From Eucommia ulmoides (Eukaryota; Streptophyta; Magnoliopsida; Garryales; Eucommiaceae): 64,000 nucleotides of DNA. Positions 1 to 11,306 of this stretch are shown in pieces (the first letter of the stretch is position 1; each line of letters begins with the position of its first letter). The position numbers and the translations under genes were made by a program. The notes below the pieces were generated by a model. It saw only the letters and a program-made list of their open reading frames with translations, ran no database searches and had not been told where the DNA came from. The stretch spans positions 53,494,897 through 53,558,896 of the forward strand of contig CM028330.1 in the NCBI GenBank assembly GCA_016647705.1. Direction: 5' to 3'.

Positions 1-30
1 GGGACGAAATTTCTTTTAGGAGGGAAGGGT
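1..30 (+). mobile_element. 3' end of Ty3-gypsy internal region with polypurine tract
   Basis: The first 30 bases read gggacgaaat followed by a purine-rich run (aggagggaaggg) directly before an LTR that begins TGTAAGACC. A GGGGACGAAATT-like segment followed by a polypurine tract is the usual junction between the pol end and the 3' LTR in plant chromovirus (Tekay/Del-like) elements. The coding part lies outside the window to the left. The clade is inferred from this junction and the LTR style, not from protein sequence. Confidence 0.7.
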
Positions 31-447
31 TGTAAGACCCCGATTTCCCCCATATGTCATTTTATTTTCATTTTAGAGCATTTAGGAAATTACGGGGTAA
101 AAATGGAGTTAATTGAAAGTCTAATTAAAAGTTTTGGATCAATTAAAAAAAAAATTAGAAATATTTATTCCAAATTATGGGATTCAAATTGTCACTTAAA
201 TTCTAAACTAAAAATTTTAAGGGTTCAAACTGTGATTTAAGGAAATTGTAAATAGTACATTGGGCTAAAATAAGGATGTAAAGAAGTTAGGAGGAAAAAA
301 GAGTAATAAAATAAAAGATTTTTTTTTATATATACATATGTGTGTATGCTGTGTTTGCCGGCCGACCCCTGAACCGAAACAGGGAGAGGAGTGAGACCGG
401 CGATATGGCAAGAGTAGATCAAGCAATCCATCCACTTATTTCATGCA

Positions 448-454
448 TATAAAG
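448..454 (+). promoter_or_regulatory. TATA box in the gypsy LTR
   Basis: TATAAAG lies about 420 bases into the LTR. This is a plausible U3/R promoter, which would place the hairpin cluster at 1956-2045 in the transcribed leader. Inferred only from the motif and its place in the LTR. Confidence 0.4.
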
Positions 455-1955
455 ACTCATGCACGAACATCATGAAGGAAGATCGGAAAAGGAGAGGAAA
501 TCTGATGAAATTTCAAAGAAATCTAGAGAGAGAGAGGGAGGATCGGAGGGAGGCGTCGGGTGTTCGTGATTGACAGTAGGAGGGGGTTTAATTTTGATCA
601 GCTAGCGACTGAGGGTGTGTGAGGGTGTAATTATAGTTGTTGTGTTCGGACGTGAGGGTGTGTAGGGTTGTTGTTCGGGATCGCTGACGGTGGATGGTTC
701 TCTGGCGAGCAGTTTCGGTTGCAGGGTGTGTATGCATGTGAGTGTTCTGATTCAACGTGTATGTGAGTGGGGTGATCGTCGGTGAGATATATGGGTGGTG
801 GTCGCCGAAGTTGGCAAGGAGAGAGGAGAGAGAGAGGATCGGCGGTGACGGGTTCAGTTGCTGCCGTTGGTGAGTTTGTCGTCGTTCCTCCGGCGATTGC
901 GCATGTGTGGGTATGGAATATATTGGGTGTTGTGTGTGCGTGTGCATGAACGTTGACGGTGAAGATCGGCGGGAGGAGTGAGAGCTCGGCTGGTGTCGAG
1001 GTGGTCCGCCGGTGCTCCAAACCTAAACAGAATAGAAAAAAAAAAGAAAAAAAAAGAGAAAAGAAATTACAAAAATAACCCCAATAAAATTCAAAATTCA
1101 TCTCACGGCCCGTGAACGTTTCGGAACAGGTAACATTTTCATCTGATATTATTATCGATTGAATTCAGTTGTTGAGCATTAAGATTCTTCGCATCCGTAA
1201 TAGTGATTGTCGTGATCGTAATAACATTTTTATAATCGCTAATTTTAACGAATGGGTACAGTAAACTTAACGAAGCGAAATTAAACAAATAATAATTTTT
1301 TTGTAATAAAATATGGGGAATGGGGAAATTATGGAAAATTAGGACCTGCATTCGTCTAATTAGGTTATTTTAAATACGATATTAATTTAGGCCCCATTAC
1401 TATTAGATTCGCAGGCACCGAAGTTTCGGTAGAGAGTAGTCAGTAAAAGCTTTTGGGAGCGAATCATGAGGTGAGTGTACTGTCTTCTTGCCAAACTATT
1501 TTTCTATATATGATGGAATATATATTTACTTAAACTATATGAATTTATAAATGATATGGATCAAGCAGGATTTGGGTGAGTTGGTAAACTAGATTTTCGG
1601 AAGATTTCGGAGGTTTTTGAAATGAAGTTGAAAATGAATTTTTGTTGGATTTGGTGAAATCAGACGGTGTTTTTTTTTTTTTAAAAAAAAAAGAATAGAA
1701 AACATCTGTTTTCCTAAAAATGACTGGTTTTCTAAAAATAAAGGGTAGAAAAGTGATTTTGATAAAATTAGAGGTTTTCTTTAAAAGAAAGTGTGAAATA
1801 TGATTTTTGAATTTAAAAGTTGGTTGTGAGGAAAAGAGATAGACGTGGTGATTTGACGAGATTGAGTAGACAATATTTATTAAGTTGTGATTCGATGATA
1901 CTGTATTTGATTTGACGATGCCATAGTATTTATTTGTTTTGGTAGAGTGAGGATA

Positions 1956-2045
1956 TCCGCTTCGGCGGAGTGATGTTTATCTGCTTCGGCAGAGTGATGT
2001 TAGACGTTTATACTGTGCAGTGATTATCCGTTTCGGCGGAGTAAT
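1956..2045 (+). repeat. Three TTCG-capped hairpin repeats in the LTR
   Basis: Three copies of a short unit followed by AGTGATG or AGTAATG occur at about 1956-1974, 1980-1998 and 2027-2045. Each folds as a 4-5 bp stem closed by TTCG: CCGC-TTCG-GCGG, CTGC-TTCG-GCAG and CCGT-TTCG-GCGG. The second copy changes both sides of the stem together, so pairing is kept. Confidence 0.6.
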
Positions 2046-2962
2046 GGGTGTTCGTAGGAAGGCATATCCTACAGATGGTACGGTACCGTTGCAAACTCCT
2101 GATCGTGAGATTAAAACGATTATTAGGGTTGGCCAGTGTGTGTGTTTGAGATGTGATGCTTTACGTATATTGGATGTTTTATTATTTATTATGATGATTG
2201 GTATTATTTTACTTGATTGGTTGGAATGGAACTTATATTTATCACTTTATTTCCACTACTTATATTATGGGAAATGTTACTAGTTACGTGTTGTTTCTAT
2301 AATCACGCTTGATCCATTTAGATGTTGTAGAATGAGGTTTATTATTAAAAATATTTTTACTAAGACAGTACACTCGCAGATAAAATAGCTAGGAGTCGGT
2401 CGGTCCCCTACCGGTGCTAAATAGGGTTATGCGGGTCACGCAAAGGAGTCATTCGAGACAAATTTTGGAGACGAGATATCATAAATGAAATCTAAGTGAG
2501 GTTCAGGGGTTTTGTTTGATTGTATTTATATTTCGGGACGGTATATCCCTATCAGATGAGACTATTATATGTGTTGTATATATTTACGATTTTGTTACGG
2601 ACATATTGAGGTTGGCTAGTTAGGTAGTATCATGTCTACGTCACGCCGACCCCACATGACGGGTGTCCGGGGTGTGGTGTGACATTAAGGACCCAATGTG
2701 TCGACTTCAAAATATCAGGGGCCAATTGAAAATCCGAACTATTTGTCAGAGATCAAAAATAACATTTTTTCTTTTTTTAGAAATTGAATAATTCTCTCAA
2801 AAGTGAAAAGTCACCCCGTAAGATATAAAATTACTGTAAATTTTTATATGAAAGAGTTATGTAGTAACTTTGAAATTTTTAAAAAAATTACTTTTAACTT
2901 GTGAACAGCATAAGTAAAAATATTGTTTATCAAGAATCTCTAAAAAATATATTCAATTAAAA

Positions 2963-3150
2963 ACTAGGGTTGTTCATGGGCGGACCAGGGTGGGTTCGAG
3001 CCTATTTTTTTTTTTTTTTTCAAATGTATGATGGTTTGAAGCCTGAACCAATCTTCGAGCCCTCCTTCTCAGTCCAAGTCGTCTTGTTGTTAAAAGAAAT
3101 AAGACCCAACCCAATCCTAGGACCAATCAAGCTCTATAACTTTTTATTTT
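2963..3150. mobile_element. Possible hAT-like MITE remnant
   Basis: The segment starts ctagggttgttcatgggcgg and contains a gggtgggttcgagcc / gagccctcc arrangement similar in style to the better-preserved hAT-type MITE at 51937-52486. A matching right terminus and target duplication were not found, so this may be a fragment or a chance resemblance. Confidence 0.3.
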
Positions 3151-3212
3151 TTAATATAAATAAAAAATAAATTTACACAAAGAAAAAAAAAATAATAAAT
3201 AAAAAAAAATAA

Positions 3213-3219
<7 letters not shown>

Positions 3220-3268
<49 letters not shown>
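3220..3268. repeat. (AT)n microsatellite
   Basis: About 24 uninterrupted AT dinucleotides follow a run of A-rich sequence. Confidence 0.95.
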
Positions 3269-3271
<3 letters not shown>

Positions 3272-3619
3272 CAATTCAAGCATGATCAAACAAACCTAGT
3301 TAATTTATGAACAAAAATAATATCCTTCATTACAAAAAAATAAAAAAAAATAGAGAGAGAGAATTTTATTGAGAACTTTCACATGTAAAAAAAAAAAACT
3401 TTTTTTAAGGATCGGTCAAATGAAATTCATGTCAAAAGTAAATAAATAATTTCATTTGAAAATTACCTTCTTTTTATATATTACAAAAATAAATGAATCA
3501 TTTGGTGACAAATTCGTTTTTTTACTTTTAATTTTAAAAAAGTTTCATTTGCAATTGCAATTTGTGCTTTAGTCCCGTGTATTAAAAAAGGTAGAAGACC
3601 CAATATACGCGTTTGCACT

Positions 3620-3965
3620 CGCGCAGTTACATGTAACTAATTTGTGTATAAAATACTAGTTAGATGTAACAAGTATTACTCTAATTTGTAACATGTAACT
3701 AATTTGTGTGTAAAAATTTATTAGATGTAACAAATATTATATAAATACATGTGACTAATATTAAACTAATTTTTGTATAGAATATTTGTGAGATGTAATA
3801 AATATTAAATAAATACATATAATTTATAACATGCAACTAATATTATACATATATATGTAACTAATATTACATATATATATATGTAATATAGTTACATATA
3901 ATTTGTAATTATTAAGTTTGTAACTAATCTTAGTTATATGTAACTAATATTTACTATAATACGAC
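3620..3965. repeat. Degenerate repeats of an ATGTAACTAAT-like unit
   Basis: The motif atgtaactaat(at) recurs at least eight times with variable AT-rich spacers and short (AT)n stretches. Similar loose motifs occur near 24360-24560. There is no ORF. The neighbouring stretches 2685-2960 and 3970-4550 are AT-rich and show nothing I can identify. Confidence 0.6.
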
Positions 3966-4759
3966 TTTACTCACCAAATTCTCTCTACATTCCTTGCAAT
4001 ATGTGCACATACGGAACTAATACGTAAGTAAAAACTACTTTCAAGGACTAAATAAAAACTTATGTTTTAAATGGAACTTTTTAAAAAAATTACATCTATT
4101 ATTTGGGACTAATGATCAATTATTCCAAAATAAATTCCACTTATTGTTTTGCAAAATTCAATAAATTTTAATTTTCAATAAATTTTTTACTGAATTTAAT
4201 TTTTTATTCGAAATTATATAATTTTTTAAATACCATAAATAACCTTACATTTGTTCTATTAAATTTAATTTTTTTTATAAATTCAATACAATTTAAAAAA
4301 ATATATAAAAACATTAAATTTTAAAAAGATTAAAATTATTTAATATAAAATCATATTTATAAACAAAATAAAACAATTAATATATATATAAACCTCATAT
4401 ACCATCGTATACATAATTCAAAATTCAAAAATAAAACATTCGTAAAAAAGTTCAAACAACCAAAGTAAAAAATCACTTATCTACATGATAACTAAGTGAA
4501 AATCCACAAAAAATCAAGTGAAAATGTACTGGAAATTATAAAATTCTAAAAATATAGCTTCTAAATAGGAAAATTCAGATACCAAACTATCATCAACCAA
4601 GGGTATACCATACTATATTCTTATGACTTTAAATCAATGAAAAATAAAACATTCATGGAAAAATTAGAGATCCAAAATAAAATTCACATATCTACATAAT
4701 AATCAAGTGGAAATCCACTAAAAGAATCAAGTGGAAATCTACTAAAAATTATATAACTC

Positions 4760-7700
4760 AAAAAATACGAGTTCTGAATAGAAGAATTTAGATTTTGAAC
4801 CATCATCAACCAAGATTATTAATCAATTGAAAATAAAAAATTGAACAATTCAATCCATTGAATTAAAAAAAAAAAAAAAAAAAAAAAAAACACGAAAAAA
4901 ACAAACAAACAAGAACATAGTTGAAATCAACCAAAAATGATTAGTCTAGGCTAGATTTGGTTAGATTAGCTAGATCTAACAAGATTTAACCTAGATCTGA
5001 ACTGAAGATGAAGCAATGGAGTGGAGACAGAGAAACAGATTGATGGATGACTGCAAACAAAGAAGACAATATGGATGGAGATGACGGAGACCATACGACA
5101 AACAAAGCAAATGGTGTAGATGACGGCAATGTATGGAGGAAAATCAAATCGATTGTAGCAGTGAAAGAACCAAAAACTGATTATGATAAGCAGATCTAGC
5201 CTATATTTGGTTGATGAAGGAGACGATGAAGACGAAGACAGATGGAGATGATGATGATGACGATGGAGATGATGGACGACGACGGTGAAGATGATGGACG
5301 GCGACAACAACGACAACGGTGGATAGAGACGACACCGATGGTGTTGTAGCTCTGAGATAGTGAGAGAGGGGCACGACTGATCGCGCTACATTTTACGCGA
5401 TCTAATATCACTAATCTATATTTTGTTTTTCTTTTGAATAAATTAAATTAGTATAATTAATTTATTTTATTTATTTTTGTAGATTTTTGGAATTGGATCA
5501 AAAATAATATAATTGGAGCAGAATGCACAAGAAAATAATCAAGTGGATAGAAGTTGCGGTTGGAGGCACAAGAATAAATATCATTGTCTACTTTGTTTGG
5601 TCATAACTAATTATACAGTTAAATTTTTGGGATGAAACTAGACTCTCTGAGCTTTCCAACGACAAATCATATGGCAAAATCGGAATTTATATGAGAAAAA
5701 TAGATATCCCAAATTGACCATCTTTGTCTTCCAAAAGTAATGTGGGGCTGTGACCAAAACATGCGTTGGGCCGAGGCCCAGCGACTTTTCTATCCCCTTT
5801 GCAGTAACCTGGGCCCAATAAAGAGATTTGGAGTCAAAAGAAAACGGACAACAAATCAGAGGGGTAAAAATGCAATTCTTTCTTTTTCTTTAGGGCTTTC
5901 CATGTTTTTTTTTTTTCCCACTACATGTATGTTGTCTGTGGCGGCTGTAAAGGGGAGAAAAAAAACTCTTTCTGGATTTTATGTTTTTCAGTTTTTTTTC
6001 TTTTTTAGGTAGCCATTTTTCTTCTTGTTTTATTTTTATTTCCTTTTGGGCGGCTGAATTTTGGTGTGGGAATTTCTTCATGAACTAATGTTGAATATCT
6101 TCTTGGGAAGAGCAACAGTAATGAACGAACGGCTACTCTTCTCCTAATCGAGTTAGAATTCGGGTATGTATTTTGGTTTACGTAATATTGTTTTTATCAA
6201 TTAATTTTAATTTATGTGGAAACAATTATATGATGATGAATTTTGTGCTTGATTTATAATTTAAATGGTGATTGAATTTAATCTCGAAATGTTCTTGTAG
6301 AGATTTCGATTTTAGATTTAATTATTGTTAGAATGTTAGATCTTGTACCTGTGGTATAAATCTAACGATCATATAATCGTATTCTTGGGATTTAATTATT
6401 GGTTGGATGATTTATGTCTAGATTGTAATTCACCCTAGATTAGATTAACGTAGGAATTACATACCGAAGATAAATCATACCGAAGAATAATAAATCAAAT
6501 CTTTCTGAGTAGTTCCGGCTTATAATTAGGAATACTCGTTTACACAAATCTAAATTAAACACAAAATACGAAATCCACGTAAGTCCAAAATACGAAACTC
6601 GTAATTCTTAACTCGGTTATCTATTTCCATTTGTTTTAGATTAATATTTTAGTTTTCTTATATTAAACCCAAAACTCAAATCAAAATTTGTTTTCATTAA
6701 GAAAGAATAATAATTAAAAATCAATAATTATAAGACTGATCCCTGTGGTTCGACACCCTACTTAAACACCGTCTTACATCAGTATCGCGGTACCATTTTA
6801 AGGGTATTATTTTTGAGTGATCAACCACTAAAAGAGAGAGAGAGGACTTACGGCGAGTGAAATAGATTTTGTTTTTTCAAAAAAAAATATTTACTGTTTT
6901 GTTATATTAAAATTGAAGGGTAATTTTGTCATTGAAAAATAAAAAATATAAGTTCTGAGTAGCAAAATTCAGATTCCAAACCATCATCAACCAAGATAAT
7001 CAATTAAAAATAAAAAATAAAAATTGAACAACTCAATCCATTGAATTCAAAAAAAAAAAAAAAAAAAACTAGAACATAGTTGAAATCGACCAAAAACGAT
7101 CAGTTTAAGCTAGATTTGGTTAGATTGGCTAGATCTAACCTGATTTAGCGTAGATCTGAACTGAAGAGGAAGCAATGGAGTGAATAAAGCGAACAAATCG
7201 ATGGACAGCTACAAACAAAAAAGGCAACATAGATGGAGATGACGAAGACCACACGACGAACAAAGCAAATGTTGTAGATGATGGCTATGGATGGAGGACA
7301 ATCGGATCTATTGTGGCAAGTGAGAAATTGATTATGATAAGCAAATCTAGCCTCGATCTAGTTGATGATAGAGACGACCGAGATGAAGACGGATAGAGAC
7401 GATGGATAGAGGAGACAACGACGACGACAGTGAAGATGATTGAAGGCGACGATGGATGAGGATGACGACGACTAGGGCGACGATGACGACTACGGTGGAT
7501 GGAGAATGACGACAACTAGGGCGACGACGATGATGGTGTTGTAGCTCTGAGATAGTGAGAGAGGGGCACAACTAAGTGAGTGAGAGAGAGAGAGAGAGAG
7601 AGAGATGACCCAGGCTAGGGGAAAGAGATTTTTTTTAAAAATATTTATTGTTTTGTTATATTAAAATTGAAGGGTAATTTTGTCATAGAAAAAATAAAAA

Positions 7701-9780
7701 AAAAAATATAAGTTCTGAGTAGAATAATTCAGATGCCGAACCGTCATCAACCAAGATTATTAATCAATTGAAACTACAAAATTGAACAACTCAATTCATT
7801 GAATTGAAAAAAAAAATAGTTGAAATCGACAAAAAACAATCAGTCCAGGCTAGATTTGGTTAGATTGGCTAGATCTAACTAGATTTCGCCAAGATCTTAA
7901 CTGAAGAAGAAGCAATGGGGTGGAGATAGGCGAACATATCGATGGACGACTGTGAAAAGAGAAGACGACATGGATGGATGACGGAGACCACACGACGAAC
8001 AAAGCAAATGGTATAGATGGTGACAAGGATGGAGGAAAATCAGATCGATTGTAGCAGCAAAAGAACTAGAGATTGATTATGATAAGAAGATCTAGCCTAC
8101 ATCTGGTTGATGACAGAGACGACAATGACGACAACAGATGGAGAAGATGATGACGACGGTGATGATGATGGACGACGGAGGCTACGACGACGATGGATAG
8201 GAATGGCAATGGCGACAACGACGGTGGATGGAGATGATGATGACTAGGGCTATGGCGGCGATGGTGTTGTAGCTTTGAGATAGTGAGAGAGAGGCACGAT
8301 TAAGTAAGAGCGAGAGAGGCGACTCGAACTAAGTGAAATAGATTTTTTGTTTAAAAAAAAGTTATTTACTGTTTTGTTATATTAAAATTGAAGGGTAATT
8401 TTGTCATTGAAAAATAAAAAATATAAGTTTTCAATAGAAGAATTCAGATGCCGAACTATCATCAACCAAGATTATTAATCAATTGAAAATAAAAATTGAA
8501 CAACTCAATCCATTGAATAAAAAAAAAATAAAAACAAAACTTGAACATAGTTGAAATCAACCAAAAACAATTAGTCTCGTCTAGATTTGGGTAGATTGGC
8601 TAGATCTGGTTAGATCTAACCTAGATCTTAACGAAAGAGTAAGCAATGGAGTGGAGACATGCCAACAGATCGATGGATGACTGCGAACAGAGAAGACGAC
8701 ATGGATAGAGATGATGGAGACCACACGACGAACAAAGCAAATGATGTAGATGAAGACAATGGATAGAGGAAAATTGGATTGATTGTGGCAGCGAAAGAAC
8801 CATAAATTGATTCTGATAAGTAGATCTAGCCTAGATCTCGTTGACGAAGGAGACGACGAAGATGGATAGAGACAACGATGACAATGACGATGATGGATGG
8901 TGACGGGGACGACGATGGTGGATGGAGACTAAGACGACGGCGATAATGGTGTTGTAGCTCTGAGAGAGAAAAAGAGAGACGACTCAGACTGAGTGAAAGA
9001 TATTTTTTAAAAAAAAAATATTTAGTGTTTTGTTATATAAAATTGAAGGGTAATTTTGTTATTGAAAAATAAAAATATAAGTTTTGAATAGAAGAATTTA
9101 GATGTCGAACCATCATCAACCAAGATTATTAATCAATCGAAAATAAAAAATTGAACAACTCAATCCATTGAATTTAAATTAAAAATAAAAATAAAAAAAC
9201 ATAGTTGAAATCGATAAAAAACAATCAATCTTGGCTAGATTTGGATAGATGGGCTAGATCTAACCAGATTTAGTCTAGCTTTGAATTGAAGGGGAAGCAA
9301 TGAAGTGGACACAGGTGAACATATATCGATGGACGACTATGAACAGAGAAGACGGCATGGCTAAAGATGACGGAGACCACACTACAAACAAAGCAAATGG
9401 TGTAGATGACAATGGATGGAGATGACGGAGACCACAAGATGAACAAAGCAAATGGTGTAGATGACGGCAACGGATGGAGGAAAATTGGATCAATTATGGC
9501 AGCGATAGAACCAGAATTTTATTATGATAAGCAAATCTAGCCTAGATCTCGTTGATGAAGGAGACGACGATGGATGTAGACGACGACGACTAGGGCGACG
9601 ACGATAATGGTGTTGTAGCTCTGAGAGAGAGAGAGGGGGACGATTGAGTGAGAGAAAGAGGGAGAGAGAGAGAGAGTCACGACTCATGCTAAGTAAAATA
9701 GATTTTTTTTATATATAAAAAAAATATTTACTATTTTGTTATATTAAAATTGACATGTAATTTTGTCATTGAAAAATATT
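4760..9780. repeat. Tandem array of about five ~0.7 kb units
   Basis: An anchor (aagcaatgg) recurs at about 5011, 7171, 7911, 8641 and 9295. Spacings are 2160, 740, 730 and 654 bp. Subtracting the 1451 bp added by the solo LTR in unit 1 makes the first spacing 709 bp. Each unit has the same order: a block with AAGGGTAATTTTGTCATTG, an A-rich tract, TAGATTTGGTTAGATTGGC, the anchor, a GAC/GAT-rich stretch, and tagctctgagatagtgagag. Reverse-strand ORFs here (for example 5196-5411 and 7347-7571) are low-complexity Ser/Arg/His readings of the GAC/GAT stretch. A degenerate unit start may also lie at 4550-4620. Confidence 0.85.
5378..6823 (+). mobile_element. Solo LTR, family 1 (1446 bp), with 5-bp target duplication
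   Basis: The LTR begins TGATCGCGCT and ends GAGTGATCA. It is flanked by acgac (5373-5377) and accac (6824-6828), a 5-bp duplication with one mismatch. Removing it restores the unit structure of the surrounding array. Near its 3' end it has the TTCGACACCC / CATCAGTATC / GGTACC style of segment common near the ends of plant gypsy LTRs. It is the same family as the copy at 42130-43372, with the same order of blocks throughout. The short ORFs at 5740-6081 lie inside it and are not genes. Confidence 0.85.
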
Positions 9781-10335
9781 AGTAGGAGTTGATGTATAAT
9801 TTTTTTTTTTTAAATAAGACTTGTGAACAATATTTTATTTGTGCAAGTCTTAAAAAGTTATTTGGTTTAAAATAGAACTGATGAAAAATAAAAATAAAAA
9901 ACTCCAATTTTTTTTATTATATATTTCACATATACACTGCATTTGGTACACAAGATTCAAGATGGAATTAAAATGACCATGTGAATGGTTATTTCATTTC
10001 TATATTTGATACATGAGATCAAATCTCATTTCATTACCAAGAATTCACTAAGCCCACAAAACATGGGATGAGCTAACACCAAGATAAACTTGGTTTTGGT
10101 AAATCCCAATTACATGAGATTAGATTTTAATCATTCATCGGTAAAAAATGGAGGCCAAATAATAACAAAATATTTGAATTGGAATGAAATTTAATTAAAT
10201 TAACTATTATATTATTTAAAAATTTAATTAAATTACTATTTTACCATTGATGTTATTTTAATATCATATGTATTTCAATTTGTTACCAAACATAAAAATA
10301 ATAATAATTATTTCATTTTATTTGTTTTATTTTAG

Positions 10336-10930
10336 AAAAAAGTACAATTTAGACCCTCTAACTATTAACACATTTCTAAGTAGTCCCTTTAAGTTTAAAC
10401 GTTTCATTTCAAACCCTCTACGTATCATAACGTTTCAAATTGGTCATTCCGTTAGAAAATCAGTTAAAACTAACGGAATTTAGGGATAAAATGGTCTTTT
10501 CACGTTTTTTAAAATTTTTAATCAATTTTAATAATTTTTTTAAAATTTTTTTTTTACTCTCTCTTCCTCTCTCTCTCTCTCTCTCCCGCCACCTCCCTCT
10601 CCCTCTCCCTCTTCCTCCCCTTCCTCTCTCTCCCTCCCACCCCACCCTCTACAACAGGGGTGGTTGCAACAGAGGGTGGTTCCACCCCCTGAAATAGGGG
10701 GTGCCACACCCTGTTGCAGGGGGTGAACTCACCCCCTACAACAGGGGGTGGCACCCTCCCCAATAACAGAGGGTGGTTTCACCCCCTGCAACAAGGGGTG
10801 AAAAATCACTCTCTGTTGTAGGGGAGGGGGGGGTGGGGTGGGGTGGGGAGAAGAGGGAGGAAGAGAGAGAGAAAGGGGGAGATGGCGGGGTGAAGGAGGT
10901 GGTGGGAGAGAGGAAGGAGAGGAAGAGATA

Positions 10931-10961
<31 letters not shown>

Positions 10962-11156
10962 TAAAAATGATTAAATTTTTTTAAAAAACGTGAAGAGACC
11001 ATTTTGTCCCTAAATTCCGTTAGTTTTAACTGATTTTCTAACAGAAGGACCAATTTGAAACGTTATGATACGTAAAGGGTTTAAAATGAAACGTTTAAAC
11101 TTAAAGGGACCACTTAAAAATATGTTAATGATTAGAAAGTCTAAATTGTACTTTTT
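10336..11156. mobile_element. Fold-back (MULE-type) element with ~200-bp inverted ends
   Basis: The left end (aaaagtacaatttagacc onward, to about 10545) is repeated in reverse complement at about 10950-11156, including the blocks TCCGTTAG, AACGTTTCAAATTGG and AAACGTTTCA. Inverted ends of this length with no coding content suggest a non-autonomous MULE. Flanks TTTATTTTA on both sides could be a 9-bp target duplication, but they are low complexity. The centre holds a (CT)n tract and a C/G-rich minisatellite. ORFs at 10440-10763 are low-complexity readings. Confidence 0.75.
10640..10830. repeat. Minisatellite in the fold-back centre
   Basis: A ~25-bp imperfect unit built from CACCCCCTGCAACAGGGGGTG-type palindromes is repeated about seven times. 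Each unit can itself form a short hairpin. It is flanked by (CT)n at 10557-10635 and G-rich sequence at 10820-10915. Confidence 0.75.
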
Positions 11157-11306
11157 ATTTTATTTTATTCTATTCCAGCTTACAAAGTGAGAGCATACCT
11201 ATATTATCCTAGTTGGGTCGGACCGGGTCATATTGTTCAATGAATATTAATCTCTGATAACAAACCAGTTCGCTCTTCAACTCGCTTTCCACCGTTCATT
11301 TCACTA

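Larger units (their letters stand above)
31..2684 (+). mobile_element. 3' LTR of a Ty3-gypsy (Tekay/Del-like) retrotransposon
   Basis: The LTR starts TGTAAGACCCCGA and ends GTGTGGTGTGACA, the TG...CA ends expected of an LTR, and is about 2.65 kb long. The end segment with ACGTCACGCC and a C/G-rich GTGTCCGGGG block is typical of the 3' end of long chromovirus LTRs. A TATAAAG box at 448-454 could start element transcription. Three short hairpins lie at 1956-2045. The reverse-strand ORFs at 588-1101 are Thr/Pro/Ser/His-rich readings of this LTR and not genes. The 5-bp target duplication partner would be outside the window; the bases after the LTR are ttaag. Confidence 0.75.
9945..11185. mobile_element. 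MITE family B, copy 1, split by a fold-back element
   Basis: The left part (9945-10335, starting gcatttggtacacaagattc) matches the reverse complement of the MITE at 51462-51930 block by block, including the AT-rich middle. The final block of that copy (attctattccagc) reappears only after the fold-back element, at about 11167-11180. A fold-back element therefore inserted into an older MITE. The right boundary is approximate. Confidence 0.7.

Noticed and set aside
588..1101. Two long minus-strand frames (119 and 156 aa)
   Set aside because: They overlap each other in different frames, are Thr/His/Pro/Ser-rich and lie wholly inside the gypsy LTR. No domain or splice context.
3600..4020. ATGTAACTAAT repeats considered as a CRISPR-like or satellite array
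   Set aside because: Spacing is irregular, units are degenerate, and the context is a eukaryotic nuclear genome.
4966..5411. Minus-strand frames rich in Ser/His/Arg, repeated in the tandem array
   Set aside because: They arise from GAC/GAT-rich repeat sequence, and the frames are not preserved between array units (also 7285-7571, 8621-8803 and 9270-9687).
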